Assembly (NCBI GenBank): GCA_016194935.1
Contig: JACQAO010000056.1
Coordinates: forward strand, 58,953-122,952
Direction: 5' to 3'
DNA: 64,000 nucleotides
From: Betaproteobacteria bacterium
Lineage (GTDB): Bacteria; Pseudomonadota; Gammaproteobacteria; Burkholderiales; Rhodocyclaceae
A program made the position numbers and the translations under genes. Shown here piece after piece: positions 25,884 through 33,290 of this stretch (positions are counted from its first letter, which is position 1; each line of letters starts with the position of its first letter). The notes under the pieces are model-generated. The model did not search any database, was not told where the DNA came from, and saw only the letters and a program-made list of their open reading frames with translations.

Positions 25884-26303
25884 ATGGCGCAGATCGCCTC
25901 CACCAAGCCGTACTTGTTGCGTGCAATCCGGGAGTGGTGCGTTGATCAGGGATACACGCCTTATCTGGCGGTGATCGCCGATGGCCGAACCCGTTTGCCG
26001 CGCGAACATGTGAACGAGGGGCAGATCGTACTCAATCTCGGCCCCGAGGCGACACACCAGTTGGTGATGGGCAACGAGTTCATTACATTCTCAGCGCGCT
26101 TCAATGGCGTAGCGCAGGCGCTATCAATCCCGATTGACAGTGTCTCCGCCATCTATGCCCGGGAGAATGGTCAAGGCATGGCCTTTGAAGTTGCTCCGCA
26201 GGAAGTTGACGCGCCAAAACCCGCGCCAGAGCCGGCTATCGAAGAAGACCCGGCGCGTCCGGCATCGCCTCCCGGCCGCCCGCATCTGACCCGCATCAAG
26301 TAG
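25884..26303 (+). CDS. sspB: ClpXP specificity-enhancing factor SspB
   Basis: The 139-residue protein begins MAQIASTKPYLLRAIREWCV and has the SspB substrate-binding fold (NEGQIVLNLGPEATHQLVMG, FNGVAQALSIPIDSVSAIYA). An acidic Pro-rich linker follows, with the C-terminal ClpX-binding tail PGRPHLTRIK. It tethers ssrA-tagged proteins to ClpXP. It follows sspA after 32 bases and ends directly against the convergent next gene with no gap. Confidence 0.92.
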   Translation: MAQIASTKPYLLRAIREWCVDQGYTPYLAVIADGRTRLPREHVNEGQIVLNLGPEATHQLVMGNEFITFSARFNGVAQALSIPIDSVSAIYARENGQGMAFEVAPQEVDAPKPAPEPAIEEDPARPASPPGRPHLTRIK

Positions 26304-27080
26304 TTACAACAACAAACGTCCCCCCGGCAGGGACTGCACCAGTTGCAGGCGGGTGATGCTGGGCCGCAGATCCAGCCCCGTTTGCAGCTTGAGTGCGATG
26401 GCCTGTGCGCGCATTTCCTCCAGGGTGATATCGACGGGTTCACCGCTCACGCCGAAGGCAATCGCGTTGCCGCTATCCAGTGAAGGAAAAACAATGGCCC
26501 TGTGGTCAAAGGCCAGGTCGATGCGTCTGGCGCTGGCGGCGAAGCCACGGCTGTGGCTGAGCAGGTTGCACACCAGCAGACCCTGCGGCGACAGGCGGGT
26601 GCGGCAGGCGGCGTAGAAATCTGCGGTATCCAGTCGTCCGGCGCGTGCATCAGCGCCGAAGCCATCGACGAAAATCGCGTCATAACGTCCGCTGTTTTGG
26701 ACGACGTAATCAGCGCCATCGGCAATCACCACCTTCAGGCGTTGCGGATCATCCGGCAGGCGAAAGTATTGCTGCGCCATCGGCGCGATGCGCGGGTCGA
26801 TTTCCACTGCAGTGATGCGGGTTTGCGGCAGATGCCGATAGATAAACTTGGCCAGCGAGCCCGCGCCCAGCCCGATCAACAGCGCCCGGCGCGGCCATTC
26901 CTGCTCCGCGCGCAGCAACAGACAGGCCATCATCTCCCGCGTATAAGCCAGTTCCAGGGCGAACGGACGACGGATACGCATCGACCCCTGTATCCACGCC
27001 GAGCCGAAATGCAAACTGCGCACACCGGCGGTTTCGCTGATTTCAAGAGGATGGTCAAGCAAAGGGAGAATCGCTTTCAA
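26304..27080 (-). CDS. Spermidine-synthase-like SAM-binding protein
   Basis: The 258-residue protein has a class I Rossmann fold of the spermidine synthase family: LIGLGAGSLAKFIYRHL (motif I), VEIDPRIAPMA (acidic loop) and IADGADYV. The catalytic Asp motif of true aminopropyltransferases (DSSDP) is replaced by VDGFGAD. Polyamine synthesis is therefore doubtful, and a methyltransferase-like role is possible. The start is TTG at 27080 with GGA five bases upstream; no better in-frame ATG exists. The leader contains the large inverted repeat at 27104-27210. The gene converges with sspB without spacing. Confidence 0.82.
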   Translation of the reverse strand: MKAILPLLDHPLEISETAGVRSLHFGSAWIQGSMRIRRPFALELAYTREMMACLLLRAEQEWPRRALLIGLGAGSLAKFIYRHLPQTRITAVEIDPRIAPMAQQYFRLPDDPQRLKVVIADGADYVVQNSGRYDAIFVDGFGADARAGRLDTADFYAACRTRLSPQGLLVCNLLSHSRGFAASARRIDLAFDHRAIVFPSLDSGNAIAFGVSGEPVDITLEEMRAQAIALKLQTGLDLRPSITRLQLVQSLPGGRLLL

Positions 27081-27103
27081 ATATTTCCAAGGCGGTTCAT
27101 GTG

Positions 27104-27210
27104 TAATTCCAATTCCAAATCAACTGTGGCGCGAAAACGAGCCGAAGAGCAGTGCTACTGCACGGCGAGGCGAAGTTGACAAAGCCACAGTTGATTTGGA
27201 ATTGGAATTA
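27104..27210. repeat. Perfect 27-bp inverted repeat flanking a structured 53-base centre
   Basis: The left arm 27104-27130 (TAATTCCAATTCCAAATCAA...) and the right arm 27184-27210 are exact reverse complements. The centre contains further nested pairing (GCCG...CGGC around GCAGT-GCT-ACTGC). The element starts one base from the 3' end of tRNA-Arg and lies in the leader of the spermidine-synthase-like gene. It has no T run and no coding content. It could be a MITE-like insertion or a processing/termination structure for the tRNA transcript. Confidence 0.8.
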
Positions 27211-27211
27211 G

Positions 27212-27283
27212 TCCCCCCGACAGGAATCGAACCTGTATCCCACGCTTAGGAGGCATGTGCACTATCCATTGTGCTACGGGGAG
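27212..27283 (-). tRNA. tRNA-Arg (anticodon CCT)
   Basis: Read on the minus strand, CTCCCCG pairs with CGGGGGG as the acceptor stem. The D stem is GCAC/GTGC, the anticodon stem CATGC/GCGTG holds loop CTCCTAA, and the T arm is ACAGG-TTCGATT-CCTGT, with A as the discriminator. The anticodon CCT reads AGG. The length is 72 nt, and CCA is not encoded. Confidence 0.95.
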
Positions 27284-27376
27284 AAGGGCGCGTATTTTAG
27301 CCCGATCTGGCCGCAGGCGTATAATTCCTGCAACGTCCGGCACAGCATTCATCGCCGTTTTATTGGTAAATCCGAA

Positions 27377-27910
27377 ATGACTTTTTTACGCAGCCTGGCT
27401 ATATTTCTGTTCAACGCACTGCCATTCACCGGGCTTGTGCAGGCTGCCCAAGTCCCCGCAGTGGGCAGCGTCGCGCCAGCATTCGCTCTGCCCGAGCAGA
27501 GTGGAAAAATTCTGAAGCTGGCGGATTTGCGCGGCCAGTGGGTGGTGCTGTATTTCTATCCGAAAGATGATACGCCGGGTTGCACCGAAGAAGCTTGTCA
27601 GTTTCGTGATGACATGGCGGCCTTGAAAGGTTTGGGCGCCCAGATCGTTGGCATCAGTGTCGATGACAGCGTTTCGCACGCGGCTTTTGCCAAAAAACAT
27701 CAGCTTCAGTTTCCGCTCCTGGCAGACCGTGATGGCCGCGTGGCGTCCGCGTATGGCGCCTTGTCCGACTGGTTTCTGCTCAAGCTGGCGAAACGCTACA
27801 CCTTCTTGATCGATCCGCAGGGGCGCATCGCCAAAGCGTATTTGAAAGTCGACACCTCCCGGCACTCTGCCGAGATCATTGCCGATCTCAAACTCCTGGC
27901 GGGTAAATGA
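27377..27910 (+). CDS. Exported peroxiredoxin of the Bcp/PrxQ type
   Basis: The 177-residue protein has a signal peptide (MTFLRSLAIFLFNALPFTGL..QAA) and a thioredoxin-fold peroxiredoxin domain. Peroxidatic Cys69 is in DDTPGCTEEAC, with Cys74 five residues later as the resolving Cys, the atypical 2-Cys PrxQ arrangement. It reduces peroxides, probably in the periplasm because of the signal. It precedes the Uup gene by one base and diverges from the tRNA. Confidence 0.9.
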   Translation: MTFLRSLAIFLFNALPFTGLVQAAQVPAVGSVAPAFALPEQSGKILKLADLRGQWVVLYFYPKDDTPGCTEEACQFRDDMAALKGLGAQIVGISVDDSVSHAAFAKKHQLQFPLLADRDGRVASAYGALSDWFLLKLAKRYTFLIDPQGRIAKAYLKVDTSRHSAEIIADLKLLAGK

Positions 27911-27911
27911 C

Positions 27912-29807
27912 ATGCCTTTACTGACGCTGGATAACGCCTGCCTGGCTTTCGGCCATGTAGCGCTGCTGGATCACACCGCCTTGCAGATCGACGCAGGCGA
28001 GCGGATCGCCCTGATCGGTCGCAACGGCAGCGGAAAATCTTCCCTGTTGCGCGCCCTGGCGGGGCTTGCCAGTCTCGATGACGGCAGCATCTGGCGGCAG
28101 CCGGGAGCGCGCCTGACCTATGTTCCGCAGGAGCCGAGTTTCGATCCCGAACGTAGTATTTATGAAACCATCGCCGCCGCGCTCGGCGAGGCCAGCCGGC
28201 TATTGCTGGCCTATCACGAGGCGGCGCATGCGGTGGCGCTGGACCCCTCGCCGGAACATCTGCATGACCTGCAGGAGTTGCAGGGGCAACTCGACCATGC
28301 CGACGGCTGGCGTTTGCACACCCGCGTCGAACAGGCAATCACCCGGCTCGGGCTGGATGGCGAGGCGAAGGTCGCCACGCTTTCCGGCGGCGGCATCAAG
28401 CGCGTGGCGCTGGCCCAGGCCCTGGCTGCCGAGCCGGATTTGCTGTTGCTCGACGAACCGACCAATCATCTCGATCTCGACGGCATACTCTGGCTGGAAC
28501 AATTGATTCGGGATTTTCGCGGCGGCGTGCTGGTCATCACCCATGATCGCAGTTTTCTGGATTCGGTAGCGACCCGTGTGCTCGAACTGGATCGCGGCCG
28601 GCTGACCAGTTATCCCGGCTCATTCAACGCCTATCAGGAACGCAAGGCTGCGGATTTGGCTGCCGAGGCGCAGCAGAGCGCCAAGTTCGACAAATTTCTG
28701 GCGCAGGAAGAAGTGTGGATCCGCAAAGGCGTGGAAGCGCGCCGCACCCGCAACGAGGGCCGGGTGCTGCGCCTTGAAGCCCTACGCCGCGAACGGGCGG
28801 CGCGGCGCGAGCGGCTGGGCAGCGTCGAGCTGCGCGTGGCGCGTGGCGAACAGTCCGGCAAACTGGTGGCGGAACTTGAAGGCGTCAGCAAGCGTTATAG
28901 CGAACGCTGGGTAGTGCGCGATTTCACCAGCCGCATCCTGCGCGGCGACAAGATCGGCCTGATCGGCCCGAATGGCGCGGGCAAGACCACGCTGTTGAAA
29001 CTCATCCTCGGCGAATTGGCCGCCGACGCAGGCAGTGTGCGCCTCGGCACCAAGCTGGAAGTGGCGTACTTCGACCAGTTTCGCAGCGCGCTTGACGAGG
29101 AGGCGGCGTTGGTGGACGTGATCAGCCCCGGCTCGGATTTTGTGGAAATCGGCGGCCAGCGCAAACACGTCATCAGTTATCTTGAGGACTTCCTGTTTGC
29201 TCCGGAGCGTGCGCGCTCACCGGTCAAGTCGCTATCAGGAGGAGAGCGCAACCGCTTGCTGCTGGCGCGCCTGTTCGCACGACCGGCCAACGTGCTGGTG
29301 CTCGACGAGCCGACCAACGACCTGGATATCGAGACGCTGGAACTGCTTGAATCCTTGTTGCAGGAATATTCCGGCACCTTGTTTCTGGTAAGCCATGACC
29401 GGCGTTTTCTCGACAATGTGGTGACGCAAAGCATCGTTGCAGAAGGCGATGGCGTTTGGCGCGAATATGCCGGCGGTTACGAAGACTGGCTGGCAGCCAA
29501 GGCCAGGGCGCCGCGTATTGCCTCGGCAGGTGGGCAGGCGAACGGCACTGCATCTGTGACCAATGCACGCCGTGCGGCGCGAAACAAACTTAACTACCGC
29601 GAAACCCAGGAACTGACGACCCTGCCGGAGCGGATCGCCGCTCTGGAGGCTGAGCAGGCGGGCATCATCGCGCGTCTCGCTGATGTTGCGCTTTACCGCG
29701 ATACGCCTGAAGAAGCCGTGCGTCTACAGGCGCGGATTGCGGCGATCAATGCCGGGCTTGAACAAATGCTGCTGCGCTGGGAAGAACTGGAAAAACGCGC
29801 CGCTTGA
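27912..29807 (+). CDS. uup: ABC-F family ATPase, Uup-like
   Basis: The 631-residue protein has two ABC cassettes without membrane spans. Walker A motifs are GRNGSGKSS and GPNGAGKTT, signatures are LSGGGIKRVALA and LSGGERNRLLLA, and a charged linker lies between (about 250-320). A C-terminal coiled coil (NYRETQELTTLPERIAALE... to the end) is typical of Uup, which binds DNA and acts on branched intermediates and ribosome-related stress. ATG at 27912 is chosen over an upstream frame extension that overlaps the peroxiredoxin gene. Confidence 0.9.
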   Translation: MPLLTLDNACLAFGHVALLDHTALQIDAGERIALIGRNGSGKSSLLRALAGLASLDDGSIWRQPGARLTYVPQEPSFDPERSIYETIAAALGEASRLLLAYHEAAHAVALDPSPEHLHDLQELQGQLDHADGWRLHTRVEQAITRLGLDGEAKVATLSGGGIKRVALAQALAAEPDLLLLDEPTNHLDLDGILWLEQLIRDFRGGVLVITHDRSFLDSVATRVLELDRGRLTSYPGSFNAYQERKAADLAAEAQQSAKFDKFLAQEEVWIRKGVEARRTRNEGRVLRLEALRRERAARRERLGSVELRVARGEQSGKLVAELEGVSKRYSERWVVRDFTSRILRGDKIGLIGPNGAGKTTLLKLILGELAADAGSVRLGTKLEVAYFDQFRSALDEEAALVDVISPGSDFVEIGGQRKHVISYLEDFLFAPERARSPVKSLSGGERNRLLLARLFARPANVLVLDEPTNDLDIETLELLESLLQEYSGTLFLVSHDRRFLDNVVTQSIVAEGDGVWREYAGGYEDWLAAKARAPRIASAGGQANGTASVTNARRAARNKLNYRETQELTTLPERIAALEAEQAGIIARLADVALYRDTPEEAVRLQARIAAINAGLEQMLLRWEELEKRAA

Positions 29808-29825
29808 GTCTGCGGGAAGGAATGT

Positions 29826-29948
29826 ATGAAGAGGCTGGGATGGTGGATTGCAGCGGCGCTGACTGGACTGATACTGGCCGCGGTGTTTGTCGCCTACCTG
29901 CAGCCCGGACTGATACTGGATTTTTTCAATCTGCGTTATTGCGCTTGA
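29826..29948 (+). CDS. Small single-pass membrane protein, 40 residues
   Basis: An ATG with a strong GGAAGGA site begins MKRLGWWIAAALTGLILAAV, continues FVAYLQPGLILDFFNLRYCA and stops at 29948. One membrane helix (about 6-24) is followed by a short tail containing YLQPGLILDF. It follows Uup by 18 bases and converges with the HDOD gene, overlapping its end by 13 bases. The ribosome site, basic start and helix make it a real small gene. Its function is unknown. Confidence 0.65.
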   Translation: MKRLGWWIAAALTGLILAAVFVAYLQPGLILDFFNLRYCA

Positions 29949-30838
29949 TCCGCTGTGGCTGTCGAAGACGGCTTGCCATCGAGATCCAGACCAAGCTTGT
30001 TCATCAGCGACAGATGACTGATGTGCAAAAATTCCTCAATCGCTTTGAAGTCATCGGGTAGCGCAGGATCGTCCCAACCATGCGCGGAATGACGGGCCAG
30101 GTCGACTGCCAGGGAGACGTTCTTGATGCGAATGCTGTTCTTGATGGTCGATTCCTTCGCCGGCGCCTGGTTTTCTTGAGAGGAAGTGCTGTCATCCATC
30201 AGCATCGTCAGAAGTTTCGGCAAGCCCCAGGCGTGCACCAGCCGTAATTGCAAATCATGCAAACGAATACCGTAAACCTCCTGCTGCGCCGTGACGCTGC
30301 GCAGAGTGCGGTCATGCGCCTGTAGTTGATTGACGCGCAGCGGCAGACTGGGAGCGAAACACCACATCAATATGTCGGCGATATCGTGCAACAGGGTGGC
30401 GATGGTGATTTCGTCAACATCCAGATCATGGCGCAGCATCGCCCATTCATGCGCCCAGTGAGCGGCGCGGCGCGAGCGATTGACGGCTTTGAGCAGCCCC
30501 AGACGGGCCTTGGGATGTGCTTGCAACTGATCCTCGATCAGGGGGAGATTTTCAAAATGCTGGAAGAAAGGATTTATGCCTATCATCATCAACGCCCGGC
30601 CGATGGTGGTGATGTCGGTGCGCTGCTTCTTGGGCCGGTGTCTTTCGAGATACGCCAGCACGCGCAGCGTCATCAATGGATCCTGAAGGATCACCGAGGA
30701 CAGCACGCGGCCATTCACCGTTTCCGCATCCGCACGCAATTCTTCCAGGGCGTTTTGCGTATGGCGCAGTACCGGCAATTCAGCCTGGGTATAAAACTGT
30801 ACCCAGGCATCGAGATCGGGAAGGGCTTCTTCTATCAT
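29936..30838 (-). CDS. HDOD domain protein
   Basis: The 300-residue protein is a lone HDOD domain. LEELRADAETVNGRVLSSVILQDPLMTLRVLAYLE is the entry helix region, TIGRALMMIGINPFF and WAHEWAMLRHDLDVDEITIATLLHDIAD carry the HD-like core, and a long C-terminal tail follows. HDOD proteins act in signal transduction, often with c-di-GMP or two-component systems, and usually lack phosphohydrolase activity. No output or sensor domain is attached. It stands alone on the minus strand. Confidence 0.85.
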   Translation of the reverse strand: MIEEALPDLDAWVQFYTQAELPVLRHTQNALEELRADAETVNGRVLSSVILQDPLMTLRVLAYLERHRPKKQRTDITTIGRALMMIGINPFFQHFENLPLIEDQLQAHPKARLGLLKAVNRSRRAAHWAHEWAMLRHDLDVDEITIATLLHDIADILMWCFAPSLPLRVNQLQAHDRTLRSVTAQQEVYGIRLHDLQLRLVHAWGLPKLLTMLMDDSTSSQENQAPAKESTIKNSIRIKNVSLAVDLARHSAHGWDDPALPDDFKAIEEFLHISHLSLMNKLGLDLDGKPSSTATADQAQ

Positions 30839-31011
30839 GCGGTTTGCCGGCGGGCTGAATGGCGGTTGATACGGGTAATTCTACATTATCAGTACGCGCC
30901 GACGGAAAACCACGCAAACAACATATTCCGACAATTTCAGATTCACCGAAATCTTGTTAGAGTGCAGCTTGTGCACTCCATCGGGTTTATGCCAACTTCA
31001 GAAAGGCGCAT

Positions 31012-32379
31012 ATGCGTTACTTAATCGACTCCACCCCTTATCGTCGTGTCTCGTCCGCGCTGCGCCGAGCCGCCGTTACGCTGTGCCTGGCAGCTACCGC
31101 CGTAGCCGCATTGGCCGACGAGCCGATATTGTTCGTGCACGGAAATGGAGACACTGCCGCGTTATGGCATACGACGCTGTGGCGATTCGCCTCCAACGGG
31201 TACGACGAAAAACGGCTATTCACGCTGGATTTGCCGTACCCGCTGGCGCGCAGCGACGACGCCAAGCCGCAGGAAGGCCGCAGCAGCACCGCAGAGTACA
31301 CGCTGGCCGTTGCCGACAAGGTGCAGGAAATATTGCGTGAGACCGGCGCATCAAAGGTCGTCCTGGTGGGCAATTCGCGGGGCGGTTATCCGATCCGCAG
31401 CTATATCAAGTTCGGCGGCGGCGCCAAGTACGTCTCCAAAGTCGTGCTGGGCGGCGTGCCGAATCACGGCGTATGGGCCAATGAAATTGCCATCGGCAAC
31501 GAATTCAACGGTAACGGCCCGTTCCTCAGGCAACTTAATCAGCCGGATGCAAACGGCAACGAGACGACGGAAGGCGTCGAATTCCTGACCTTGCGTTCCG
31601 ACAAGCTGGATAAATTCGCTCAACCGACCGGCGAGTGGGTCGGCCAGGCCGGTAAAGCCACCAATGTAGGCTACGACGGCCCCGCCTTGCGCGGAGCGCA
31701 GAACCTGGTGCTGCCGGGTCGGGATCATCGGGAAGTGTCGTTTCATCCAGAGGCCTTCAAAGCAACCTATCGCTTCATTACCGGCAAGGCGCCCGCGCAT
31801 ATCGACATTGTTGCCGAGGCCAGGGTAACACTCGCCGGCCAGATCAGCCGCTTGCTGGGCAACGATGCCACCAACCTGCCGTTGGCTGGCGCGCGCCTCG
31901 ACATCTACCAGGTCAATGCCGCAACGGGTGCGCGTATTGCCCAGCGCTACAACCAGGTGGTGGCGACGGATGGCCGCTGGGGGCCGTTTCCGGCCAGCCC
32001 GGAAGCGTATTATGAATTCGTGATCACCGCCGAAGGCTATGCGACGACCCACATTTACCGCTCGCCGTTTCCGCGCTCATCGGCAATCATCAACATGCGC
32101 CCGGCGCACCTCGCCCCCGCCGACAATGACGCTGGCAGCGTGATTACCATGACACGACCGCGTGGTTACTTCGGTGTCGGACGCGACATCATGGCATTCG
32201 ATGGCCAGAGCCCGCCGCCGGGAATACCGGCCTCCGTCCCCGGTGTGTCAACTTCAAAAATCAAGCTGCCACCCGCCGAGCAACGCAGCGTCACGGCGGA
32301 ATTTAATGGCGAGAAAATTGTAGTGCAAAGCTGGCCGACGAAAGACAATCACATTGTCTTTGCGGAGTTTCATTATTAA
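31012..32379 (+). CDS. Secreted alpha/beta hydrolase with C-terminal beta-rich domain
   Basis: The 455-residue protein has a signal peptide (about 1-35, ending ALA-DE). The alpha/beta hydrolase domain carries the entry motif FVHGNGDTAALW and nucleophile Ser122 in VGNSRGGYP. HREVSF probably supplies the catalytic His, with a lipase-like profile. After about residue 265, LAGARLDIYQVNAATGARIA and the following stretch resemble a carboxypeptidase-regulatory or Ig-like beta domain seen in some secreted lipases. It likely cleaves an external ester or polyester. An AAAGG site precedes the ATG. Confidence 0.82.
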   Translation: MRYLIDSTPYRRVSSALRRAAVTLCLAATAVAALADEPILFVHGNGDTAALWHTTLWRFASNGYDEKRLFTLDLPYPLARSDDAKPQEGRSSTAEYTLAVADKVQEILRETGASKVVLVGNSRGGYPIRSYIKFGGGAKYVSKVVLGGVPNHGVWANEIAIGNEFNGNGPFLRQLNQPDANGNETTEGVEFLTLRSDKLDKFAQPTGEWVGQAGKATNVGYDGPALRGAQNLVLPGRDHREVSFHPEAFKATYRFITGKAPAHIDIVAEARVTLAGQISRLLGNDATNLPLAGARLDIYQVNAATGARIAQRYNQVVATDGRWGPFPASPEAYYEFVITAEGYATTHIYRSPFPRSSAIINMRPAHLAPADNDAGSVITMTRPRGYFGVGRDIMAFDGQSPPPGIPASVPGVSTSKIKLPPAEQRSVTAEFNGEKIVVQSWPTKDNHIVFAEFHY

Positions 32380-32462
32380 GCTCAGCCAGGATTTATAGTT
32401 CATCCAGGAATAGATGGCGCTGTTGCCAGGGCGCGAAGGGATAAACTCGGCAATGTGCGGCA

Positions 32463-32660
32463 TCAAGTTTCTGTTGCGACCTCGACCGCGCTCGCTTGCT
32501 TGCGCGGACTTTCAGCGAACTGCAAACCCAAGGCACGGCAGTGTTCTTCTGCTGCTTTTGAGTAGGCCGCAAGATCGTTGTGGTACTGCTCCGCCAGGTT
32601 TTCTCGAATCGCATGAATTTCGGCGACTAGCGGGTCGTGCCAAGGCTGGGGCGTATTCAT
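32463..32660 (-). CDS. Probable antitoxin of a PIN-domain toxin-antitoxin pair
   Basis: The 65-residue protein is helical and charged (WHDPLVAEIHAIRENLAEQY). Its ATG overlaps the stop of the upstream PIN gene by four bases. Size, helical character and coupling to a PIN toxin argue for an antitoxin, though no named DNA-binding domain is visible and the order (toxin first) is the less common one. The start region resembles small proteins that commonly follow VapC-like genes of this type. Confidence 0.7.
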   Translation of the reverse strand: MNTPQPWHDPLVAEIHAIRENLAEQYHNDLAAYSKAAEEHCRALGLQFAESPRKQASAVEVATET

Positions 32661-33136
32661 GACGAAACCTCCATCAATTCAAACGGCGTAACGAGTTCTG
32701 GCAAGCGGTAACCGCGGGCCGCGCAAAGGCCGCGCATTACCGGTAACTGCGTCGGATTGGCGATATGTGTGCAGTTCCACGTCAACAACACGTCGATATC
32801 GTGGAACGCTGCGCACGCAATATGCAAAGCATCCAGGTGCGCCTTGGCGGGTAGACCACCACCTAACAAAAGAAATTCCGCCAGTTCTGGAATCTCGGCA
32901 GATAACGGCAGAACGGGAATGGAGCGTAGGGTATCGATGCGCTCTCGAGCGGCGGCAGGATCGCCGGCACTGGCTTCCTCAACGACATAAGGCGAAATGA
33001 AGGGCGACACCGCTGCAAGCCCAGACCCCCACCATGCCCGTGTGAGTTGCTGGCAAGCAGCTTTGATCACGTCATTGCTAGGCTTGGAGACCAGGTAGCT
33101 GATGACGGAAGTTTCGATATAGACCTTGCGTTTCAT
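32657..33136 (-). CDS. PIN domain protein, VapC-like toxin
   Basis: The 159-residue protein has the PIN ribonuclease layout: the first acidic residue in VYIETSVISYLV, the second cluster (VVEEAS), AKAHLDALHIACAAFHDID with D and an adjacent helix, and LLTWNCTHI near the end. The first acidic residue is Glu rather than the usual Asp. It is likely a metal-dependent RNase inhibited by the downstream small protein. The genes overlap as ATGA with the toxin first. Confidence 0.8.
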   Translation of the reverse strand: MKRKVYIETSVISYLVSKPSNDVIKAACQQLTRAWWGSGLAAVSPFISPYVVEEASAGDPAAARERIDTLRSIPVLPLSAEIPELAEFLLLGGGLPAKAHLDALHIACAAFHDIDVLLTWNCTHIANPTQLPVMRGLCAARGYRLPELVTPFELMEVSS

Positions 33137-33235
33137 TGTTTCGACAGTGGAACAGACCTATTGTAGTCTTGCACAGAGAGACATGTAAGAGGCGTCGTCG
33201 GCAGGTTGTCGCGGCAGGATTTTGTTCCTCAAATG

Positions 33236-33264
33236 AAAAACGCCCTGCGGTAGTCCGGCAGAGC
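33236..33264 (-). terminator. Rho-independent terminator of acnB
   Basis: On the minus strand GCTCTGCCG and CCGCAGGGC pair with one mismatch and a G-T pair around a 5-base loop, followed by GTTTTTC. It lies 27 bases after the acnB stop codon. Confidence 0.7.
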
Positions 33265-33290
33265 ACTGTCTTCCGGCTAAAACGTAATGC

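Noticed and set aside
29804..30061. 85-codon plus-strand frame after uup
   Set aside because: It covers the end of the HDOD gene and lacks a good ribosome site; the 40-residue frame at 29826 is much better supported.
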